From contig CAMLON010000040.1 in assembly GCA_946481695.1 (NCBI GenBank), positions 1-10,645 of the forward strand: a stretch of 10,645 nucleotides of DNA, read 5' to 3'. The DNA is from an uncultured Bartonella sp. GTDB taxonomy: Bacteria > Pseudomonadota > Alphaproteobacteria > Rhizobiales > Rhizobiaceae. Positions 7,417 through 10,645 of the stretch are shown here, piece by piece. Both the position numbers and the translations under genes were made by a program. The first letter of the stretch is position 1; each line of letters begins with the position of its first letter. The notes below the pieces were generated by a model that saw only the letters and a program-made list of their open reading frames with translations, had not been told where the DNA came from and did not search any database.

Positions 7417-7527
7417 GTGATAAAAAACAGAAAAATTTATAGCCGAAAACTTGAGGCAGAGGCAGAAATTTGGGTGCCGGAAAACAGAGCCTTAACACCG
7501 GCAAAAAATGATGGTGCACCAATATGA
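7417..7527 (+). CDS. possible tiny gene or gene remnant of unknown function
   Basis: An AGGA (7403-7406) precedes an ATG at 7413 by 6 bases, but that frame reads only MSDKKQKNL before TAG. The overlapping +1 frame, open from GTG at 7417, gives 36 residues ending in a more protein-like stretch (SRKLEAEAEIWVPENRA, then LTPAKNDGAPI) and stops at TGA 7525-7527. Removing one A from the six-A run at 7422-7427 would fuse the ATG to the longer frame. It may therefore be a frameshifted small gene or a GTG-started peptide. A perfect CtrA-type box lies just upstream. I recognise no family, and it may be chance. Confidence 0.22.
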   Translation: MIKNRKIYSRKLEAEAEIWVPENRALTPAKNDGAPI

Positions 7528-7561
7528 TAGGTGAAACATTATAGGTGAAGCAAAAAAGAAA

Positions 7562-7598
7562 GCCGAAGACTTTTTTTAAAAACGGAAAAGTCTCCGGC
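7562..7598 (-). terminator. intrinsic terminator of ctrA
   Basis: AGACTTTT (7567-7574) pairs with AAAAGTCT (7586-7593), and outside a single mismatch GCCG (7562-7565) pairs with CGGC (7595-7598). On the minus strand the stem is followed by a T-rich tract (TTTCTTTTTT, complement of 7552-7561). It starts 47 bases after the ctrA stop, a normal position for its terminator. The plus-strand side is less T-rich. Confidence 0.75.
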
Positions 7599-7644
7599 GC
7601 ATTTATTCAAATCATCTGTCGTGAAACCAAATTTTTAAGAAAAA

Positions 7645-8346
7645 TCAAGCAGTTTCGCGCATCGGTTCTTCTGTCGGTTCACGCAGCACATAACCGCGAC
7701 CCCAAACAGTTTCGATGTAATTGACGCCACCGGAAACAGCATCCAGCTTCTTGCGCAGTTTGCAGATAAAAACGTCGATAATTTTTAATTCCGGCTCGTC
7801 CATACCACCATAAAGATGGTTCAAGAACATTTCCTTGGTCAAAGTTGTTCCCTTGCGCAGGGAGAGAAGTTCGAGCATCTGGTATTCTTTGCCGGTTAAA
7901 TGAACCGGATGACCGCCGATTTCAACGGTTTTTGCATCGAGATTGACAACGAGATCGCCGGTCGCAATCACCGATTGGGCGTGTCCCTTCGAACGGCGAA
8001 CAATAGCATGAATGCGGGCAACCAATTCATCTTTATGAAATGGCTTGGTCATATAATCATCGGCGCCAAAGCCAAGGCCGCGCACTTTATCTTCAATGCC
8101 ACCCATGCCGGAAAGAATGAGGATTGGCGTTTTGACTTTGGAAAGACGCAAAGTGCGCAAAACTTCATAACCCGACATATCAGGCAGGTTGAGGTCTAAC
8201 AAAATGATATCGTAATCATATAATTTGCCAAGGTCTACACCTTCCTCTCCAAGGTCTGTCGTGTAGACATTAAAGCTTTCCGATTTGAGCATAAGCTCGA
8301 TGCTTGTCGCTGTCGCGTGGTCATCTTCAATCAATAAAACGCGCAT
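7645..8346 (-). CDS. ctrA: CtrA, cell-cycle master response regulator
   Basis: A 233-residue OmpR/PhoB-type regulator that, when phosphorylated, controls division, DNA methylation, flagellar and envelope genes in alphaproteobacteria. The receiver domain (1-120) shows the acidic pair EDD at 7-9, the phosphate-accepting Asp51 in [19 protein letters not shown] and Lys101 in [16 protein letters not shown]. The winged-helix DNA-binding domain (about 125-225) has [44 protein letters not shown] and [11 protein letters not shown], near-identical to known CtrA. The C-terminus is RETA, ending Thr-Ala, not the Ala-Ala that marks Caulobacter CtrA for ClpXP. The start ATG is at 8344-8346, with AGGGG (complement of 8356-8360) 9 bases upstream. 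The gene converges with chpT and has a site-rich upstream region with GANTC and TTAACC motifs, consistent with CcrM and autoregulation. Confidence 0.97.
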   Translation of the reverse strand: MRVLLIEDDHATATSIELMLKSESFNVYTTDLGEEGVDLGKLYDYDIILLDLNLPDMSGYEVLRTLRLSKVKTPILILSGMGGIEDKVRGLGFGADDYMTKPFHKDELVARIHAIVRRSKGHAQSVIATGDLVVNLDAKTVEIGGHPVHLTGKEYQMLELLSLRKGTTLTKEMFLNHLYGGMDEPELKIIDVFICKLRKKLDAVSGGVNYIETVWGRGYVLREPTEEPMRETA

Positions 8347-8400
8347 ATCCTATATCCCCTTTCCACTAGCCGAATCAGGCGTTATCGCGGTCAATGCAAA

Positions 8401-8427
8401 CAACTGCGCCATGAACGTGCACAGTTG
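8401..8427. repeat. inverted repeat in the ctrA leader region
   Basis: CAACTG (8401-8406) and CAGTTG (8422-8427) are complementary arms separated by 15 bases, 55-81 bases upstream of the ctrA start. They could form a leader stem or be an operator. Short, and not confirmed by any neighbouring motif. Confidence 0.3.
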
Positions 8428-8442
8428 ATTTAAAAAACACCA

Positions 8443-8476
8443 TAAAATCATGATTTTAACCGAAACCATGATTTTA
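8443..8476. promoter_or_regulatory. 16-bp perfect palindrome plus a direct repeat of its half
   Basis: TAAAATCATGATTTTA (8443-8458) is a perfect palindrome. Its right part, CATGATTTTA, recurs at 8467-8476, 18 bases further on. The palindrome overlaps a TTAACC half-site at 8456-8461. It lies about 100 bases upstream of the ctrA start and looks like a transcription-factor site array. Confidence 0.45.
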
Positions 8477-8511
8477 CATTTCGGCAGCACTCAGAACAAT
8501 TCGTTGCCTCT

Positions 8512-8538
8512 TTAACCAATCTGCATCAAAATGGTTAA
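8512..8538. promoter_or_regulatory. inverted pair of CtrA-type half-sites
   Basis: TTAACCA (8512-8518) and TGGTTAA (8532-8538) are inverted with 13 bases between them. TTAACCAT is the extended CtrA half-site seen in this order, and the right-hand copy ATGGTTAA (8531-8538) matches it fully on the reverse strand. It lies about 165-190 bases upstream of ctrA, fitting autoregulation. Confidence 0.45.
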
Positions 8539-8587
8539 CAAAATATGATTCTTGTTGGCAAGAAGTTAATAAAAATTTGTGAAAAAA

Positions 8588-8616
8588 ACCTTGTATTACC
8601 TTGATTCAAGGTGATA
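8588..8616. promoter_or_regulatory. operator-like palindrome centred on a GATTC site
   Basis: From 8594 to 8616 the sequence is a 23-base palindrome with one mismatch. Its core arms are ACCTTGA and TCAAGGT around a single T, so a GANTC methylation site (8603-8607) lies at the exact centre. A further direct copy of ACCTTG is at 8588-8593, 10 bases before the next. This gives two direct and one inverted half-site. A methylation-sensitive regulator site is a reasonable inference. Confidence 0.5.
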
Positions 8617-8700
8617 AAAACTGAACAGATATGCTTAATTTTTACTTTAAGAAATTGCTCTAACCGATTCAACAGACTCACTGTTTTCAGTTTTGAAAAA

Positions 8701-8834
8701 GGCTTTTTTGTGTTGAAAAATGGCCTTTTGTTTACCGAGCTTTAAGGGACATCCGCTATAGTGCTCAAAGACCGTAAACAAATGGTTAAAAATCCTGCCC
8801 GATTTCGTTCGTTATAAGCGTCGGGTGAGGAAAG
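8701..8834 (+). promoter_or_regulatory. upstream region of the FliJ-like gene with a CtrA half-site
   Basis: ATGGTTAA at 8782-8789 is a full extended CtrA half-site in reverse orientation, and TATAGT at 8757-8762 could be a -10 box, though no good -35 lies at the right distance. This part of the divergent intergenic region probably carries the promoter of the FliJ-like gene. The promoter itself is not defined from sequence. Confidence 0.3.
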
Positions 8835-8963
8835 CCGTGAACAAACCTGCCATCTCTTCGGGGAGCGTTCATGGTTCCTTTAACAAAAGGAGATAAACCG
8901 TTTGTCCGGTGAGTATATGAGTATCAAGGTGTGAACGTGTTTTTGTTCACGGTAGTCAAGGAG
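8835..8963 (+). promoter_or_regulatory. possible structured leader of the FliJ-like gene with alternative pairings
   Basis: CCGTGAACAAA (8835-8845) is perfectly complementary to TTTGTTCACGG (8942-8952), just before the ribosome binding site AAGGAG (8958-8963). The second arm can instead pair locally, GTGAAC (8931-8936) with GTTCAC (8945-8950), so the two structures exclude each other. Between them lies a CCTTT/AAAGG hairpin near 8877-8890 that hides an AAAGGAG. Two tiny ORFs also lie within. This resembles an attenuator-type leader but only matters if transcription starts before 8835. Confidence 0.35.
8871..8912 (+). CDS. possible 13-residue leader peptide ORF
   Basis: GGGGAG at 8860-8865 sits 5 bases before an ATG at 8871, a good initiation signal, opening MVPLTKGDKPFVR and a TGA at 8910-8912. 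A second tiny frame overlaps its end: AAAGGAG (8886-8892), 9 bases later TTG at 8902, reading MSGEYMSIKV to TGA 8932-8934. Both lie inside the inverted repeats in front of the FliJ-like gene. They may be leader peptides or remnants. Short ORFs with such signals also arise by chance. Confidence 0.25.
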   Translation: MVPLTKGDKPFVR

Positions 8964-8971
8964 TATTGCGT

Positions 8972-9358
8972 ATGAAACCGCGTGAAAGTGTGGTTCGGTT
9001 GAAGATGTTCCAGGTGCGCGAAAAACGTCGCCAGATTTCTCAACTTGATATGATGATGGGCGAGTTCAATCGTATGGCAAGCGAGTTGGAAGCGCAGATT
9101 GTTAATGAAGAGCGCAAATCCGGTATTACCGATGTCAACCATTTTGCCTATCCCACTTTTGCACGCGCTGCCCGTCAACGGCGCGAAAACCTCATGAATT
9201 CCATCCGTGATTTGCAAATCCAGAAAGCATCCGGCGAAATGAAGCTGCATGAGCTTGAAGCCGAACTTGAACGTGCAAAAGCTTTGGAAGAACGCGACGG
9301 CAAGGCATTGCCCGATGAAGATGCAGTGTTTGTCCAAAGCCGCTCGATGATCGGTTAA
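8972..9358 (+). CDS. FliJ-like coiled-coil protein
   Basis: A 128-residue cytoplasmic protein, near FliJ length (about 140-150), consisting almost wholly of charged helical sequence: about residues 7-50 and 63-112 are coiled coil, separated by a short loop GITDVNHFAYPTF. The pattern (VVRLKMFQVREKRRQISQLD, MASELEAQI, then a second long helix) fits the two-helix FliJ stalk that works with the flagellar export ATPase FliI. Proteins annotated as FliJ are often found beside ctrA in this order, but here no fliI is adjacent, so a flagellar role is inferred. An in-frame TTG at 8966 exists. AAGGAG at 8958-8963 is 8 bases before the ATG at 8972, which is chosen. The gene is divergent from ctrA, with CtrA half-sites between them. 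Confidence 0.75.
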   Translation: MKPRESVVRLKMFQVREKRRQISQLDMMMGEFNRMASELEAQIVNEERKSGITDVNHFAYPTFARAARQRRENLMNSIRDLQIQKASGEMKLHELEAELERAKALEERDGKALPDEDAVFVQSRSMIG

Positions 9359-9480
9359 GACCGCGGTTTTAAAATTCTACCTCGACGCCAATTCGACGGT
9401 CGTGGGCGAGGACGAAAATCTTCAAGGAAACACGTTGCGGATATTTTGGCCTTTTTGTCGTTAAGGGCACAGAGCGTTTT

Positions 9481-9508
9481 AACGGGAAACGGTTTTTCCC
9501 GTTTCTTT
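9481..9508 (+). terminator. intrinsic terminator of the FliJ-like gene
   Basis: AACGGGAAA (9481-9489) and TTTCCCGTT (9495-9503) form a perfect 9-bp stem with a 5-base loop, followed by a short T-rich stretch (TCTTT). It lies about 120 bases after the stop codon. On the minus strand no T-run follows, so it serves plus-strand transcription. Confidence 0.75.
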
Positions 9509-9658
9509 GACAATATTTAAAAATCGGGACCTCCGGCAAAGCACTAATTTTTCATCAAAACGCGCTTTCAACACAGCGTGGACAAAACCCGAAACTATTC
9601 TCCAGTGCCTACTGATGGCGGGCATGAAATGGTCGGTTGAAGAACCGGCCATTTTTTT
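9507..9658 (+). ncRNA. possible small RNA ending in an orphan terminator
   Basis: A strong plus-strand terminator at 9627-9658 has no open reading frame of note before it back to the previous terminator. TTGACA at 9507-9512 is a perfect -35 hexamer, but no good -10 stands 16-18 bases on, so the promoter is unproven. A transcript of roughly 100-130 bases is possible. I recognise no known RNA family in it. Confidence 0.25.
9627..9658 (+). terminator. strong intrinsic terminator with no gene in front
   Basis: ATGGTCGGTT (9629-9638) pairs with AACCGGCCAT (9643-9652), ten base pairs with one G-U, around a GAAG tetraloop. Two more A-T pairs extend the base, and a seven-T run (9652-9658) follows. 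It lies 124 bases beyond the preceding terminator, so it is not simply the end of the FliJ-like gene. Confidence 0.85.
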
Positions 9659-9684
9659 CGTGCTTTCCTTATCTTCATGCTTTT

Positions 9685-9720
9685 TTTGATTTTTGCCCAT
9701 TATTTGATTTTTGCCCATTA
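9685..9720. repeat. perfect tandem duplication, 2 x 18 bp
   Basis: TTTGATTTTTGCCCATTA occurs at 9685-9702 and again at 9703-9720 with no difference. It is probably a recent slippage duplication in non-coding DNA. Confidence 0.9.
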
Positions 9721-9954
9721 CATGACATGCGAATTGTTCCTAGCGACAGTTTCTCACCTGTAGGCGGGCTTTGTGAGCACCCGAACATAATCATTCCGGT
9801 TATATCCCGTAATTTTTTCGGATTATATCAACGTGTCTTTCCAAAAAATCAGGCGATCAGCCGAAAACTTATTTCGATTTTGCGCTGAGGATTTTACCCG
9901 CCAAGCATTAAGCTCAAACAAGTGATTGCCTGCTTGATGTGCAAGGTTGAAAAC

Positions 9955-10021
9955 AAGCCTCGCACTTAAATTAAGAAGAAGTTTTGAAATCACTTCTTTG
10001 TTACGGAAGCCTCGCACTTAA
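9955..10021. repeat. 15-bp direct repeat pair
   Basis: AAGCCTCGCACTTAA is found at 9955-9969 and 10007-10021, identical and 52 bases apart, flanking a 7-bp-stem hairpin (9976-9998). No adjacent mobile gene is seen. Confidence 0.8.
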
Positions 10022-10152
10022 CCGGAAATAGAGCTTTGGAATTCTTTCCGCCTGCCAAACAGACTTGAGAAGGGAATGAGTCTTAAGCGCAAAAAGAGGA
10101 GGAGGGGACGACCCTAAGATGGAAAAGAACTGTTTACCCGTCCGGAGGAGCT

Positions 10153-10178
10153 TTAAAAAAGTTTTAAAAAAATTTTAA
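10153..10178. promoter_or_regulatory. three TTAA motifs at 11-bp spacing (CtrA-like array or bent DNA)
   Basis: TTAA is at 10153-10156, 10164-10167 and 10175-10178, so two consecutive TTAA-N7-TTAA patterns share the middle copy. That is the CtrA full-site geometry repeated once per helical turn. The spacers are A/T-rich, and phased A-tracts would also give curved DNA, so low-complexity chance is a serious alternative. No gene start follows closely on either strand. Confidence 0.25.
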
Positions 10179-10552
10179 GAACTGCAATCTGCCAGAATGG
10201 TCTTTTCTTTGGTTCCAAAGCCGGCAGAGAAAACTTGCGCAATAACGACGAAGAGTCCTCAAGCAGGCAGGAAATGATATCCGAATTCTAAAAGTCAAGA
10301 AAGAAAAGAAACTGTAAAAACAAGAAATGAGTTAAATTTTCAAAAAGTCAGGAAAACAGGCGATTTCAATGCTGCAACAATTGAATTTTCCAAGGCGTGT
10401 AATTTTTTTCAGAATTGAGTCTTGCAAAAAGTGTTTTTTAAAATGTGGTAGGGAATCTCGAAACAAGGTTTTGAACTTGCAGCCGCGTTTCCGCATGTGT
10501 TCATTTTCAGGAAAATTTTTATCCCGCATTCTTGAAATCGCCTTAATATAAA

Positions 10553-10585
10553 ACAACCGTTTCTTAAAATGAAAGAAACGGTTGT
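10553..10585. terminator. bidirectional intrinsic terminator near the right edge
   Basis: ACAACCGTTTCTT (10553-10565) and AAGAAACGGTTGT (10573-10585) form a perfect 13-bp stem with a 7-base loop. On the minus strand it is followed by TTTTATATT, on the plus strand by CTTATTTG. The minus direction is the better terminator, suggesting a minus-strand gene ending just to the right, possibly at the TGA complementary to 10623-10625. Confidence 0.8.
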
Positions 10586-10645
10586 CTTATTTGATATTTC
10601 AAGGCAAGAAGGGTCAAGCATATCAATGCCGGTATTGCTGAATAC

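Larger units (their letters stand above)
8347..8700 (-). promoter_or_regulatory. ctrA control region with GANTC cluster and CtrA half-sites
   Basis: Five GANTC (CcrM methylation) sites lie at 8372-8376, 8547-8551, 8603-8607, 8666-8670 and 8675-8679, roughly three times the number expected in such a length. TTAACC-type CtrA half-sites are at 8456-8461, 8512-8517 and, inverted, 8533-8538. A promoter-like pair on the minus strand is TTGACC (complement of 8389-8394) and GCTAGT (complement of 8365-8370) with an 18-base spacer, and one GANTC sits at its -10. However, the expected start would fall inside the ribosome binding site, so this promoter is doubtful. CcrM and CtrA control of ctrA is known in Caulobacter and relatives. 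Confidence 0.6.
9721..10552. other. gene-free stretch with short repeats and hairpins
   Basis: About 830 bases without a supportable gene; the short frames present are lysine- and phenylalanine-rich noise. Features seen include CTCAC/GTGAG arms near 9755-9776, ATAATC and GATTAT arms near 9788-9828, an AAGAAGT/ACTTCTT hairpin (9976-9982, 9992-9998), a purine run GAGGAGGAGGGG near 10096-10107, and a nested hairpin at 10188-10228. In that nested hairpin the outer arms are TCTGCC and GGCAGA, and the inner arms are CTTTGG and CCAAAG. No DnaA box was seen, so an origin is not supported. Confidence 0.5.

Noticed and set aside
8822..8840. GAGGAAAG stretch resembling the conserved core of RNase P RNA
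   Set aside because: The rest of the RNase P core (GUCCGGGC and ACAGAAA) is absent.
10153..10178. Chromosome replication origin because of CtrA-like sites in an AT-rich spacer
   Set aside because: No DnaA boxes, and none of the usual origin neighbours (hemE, dnaA, parAB) are present.
10623..10645. Partial gene at the right edge: either a plus-strand ATG at 10626 or the minus-strand tail IQQYRH ending at 10623
   Set aside because: Only six or seven codons are visible; the terminator direction favours the minus-strand option, but it cannot be supported.
1..10645. CRISPR array, insertion sequence, prophage or toxin-antitoxin genes
   Set aside because: No regularly spaced repeats, no transposase or integrase motifs and no phage-like proteins were found on either strand.

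Overview
This window looks like chromosomal DNA from an alphaproteobacterium of the order Hyphomicrobiales (Brucella/Bartonella side). The main reason is the neighbourhood eipA (DUF1134) - chpT - ctrA, the cell-cycle phosphorelay block I remember as contiguous in Brucella. Moderate base composition and long AT-rich spacers rich in TTTTAAAA-like runs suggest a host-associated member with lower GC than Brucella, such as the Bartonella apis type. The genus is inference only. Eight protein genes are well supported and fill somewhat under 60 % of the window, an unusually low density for a bacterium.

Left part (1-2341): the 3' end of a Gfo/Idh/MocA NAD-dependent oxidoreductase, then a DegT/DnrJ/EryC1/StrS PLP aminotransferase and a clean intrinsic terminator. 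An oxidoreductase plus an aminotransferase is the usual pair for building an amino-sugar nucleotide: either a GnnA/GnnB pair (diaminoglucose for lipid A) or a WbpB/WbpE pair (surface polysaccharide). About 500 bp without a gene follow. Next, on the minus strand, is an AzgA-type NCS2 purine permease (2342-3664), with about 860 bp of gene-free sequence upstream of it.

Centre (4525-8346): on the minus strand, eipA (exported DUF1134 envelope protein) is followed after 27 bp by a membrane-anchored coiled-coil protein with a lysine-rich tail, probably as one operon. Divergent from eipA is chpT, the histidine phosphotransferase. It converges on ctrA, the master cell-cycle response regulator, across about 790 bp. 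That spacer holds terminators, a perfect TTAA-N7-TTAA CtrA-type box and a possible tiny gene. ChpT passes phosphate from CckA to CtrA. EipA is a reported CtrA-linked envelope factor in Brucella, so the regulator, its phosphodonor and a likely target sit together.

Right part (8347-10645): the ctrA upstream region is dense in GANTC (CcrM) sites, TTAACC-type CtrA half-sites and palindromes. It is shared with a divergent FliJ-like coiled-coil gene (8972-9358). The leader of that gene contains tiny ORFs with good ribosome binding sites and mutually exclusive inverted repeats. The last 1.28 kb has no recognisable gene but holds three intrinsic terminators (one of which serves the FliJ-like gene), an 18-bp tandem duplication, a 15-bp direct repeat and a TTAA triplet spaced at 11 bp. 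The most interesting material in this window is this regulatory DNA, not a new protein system.
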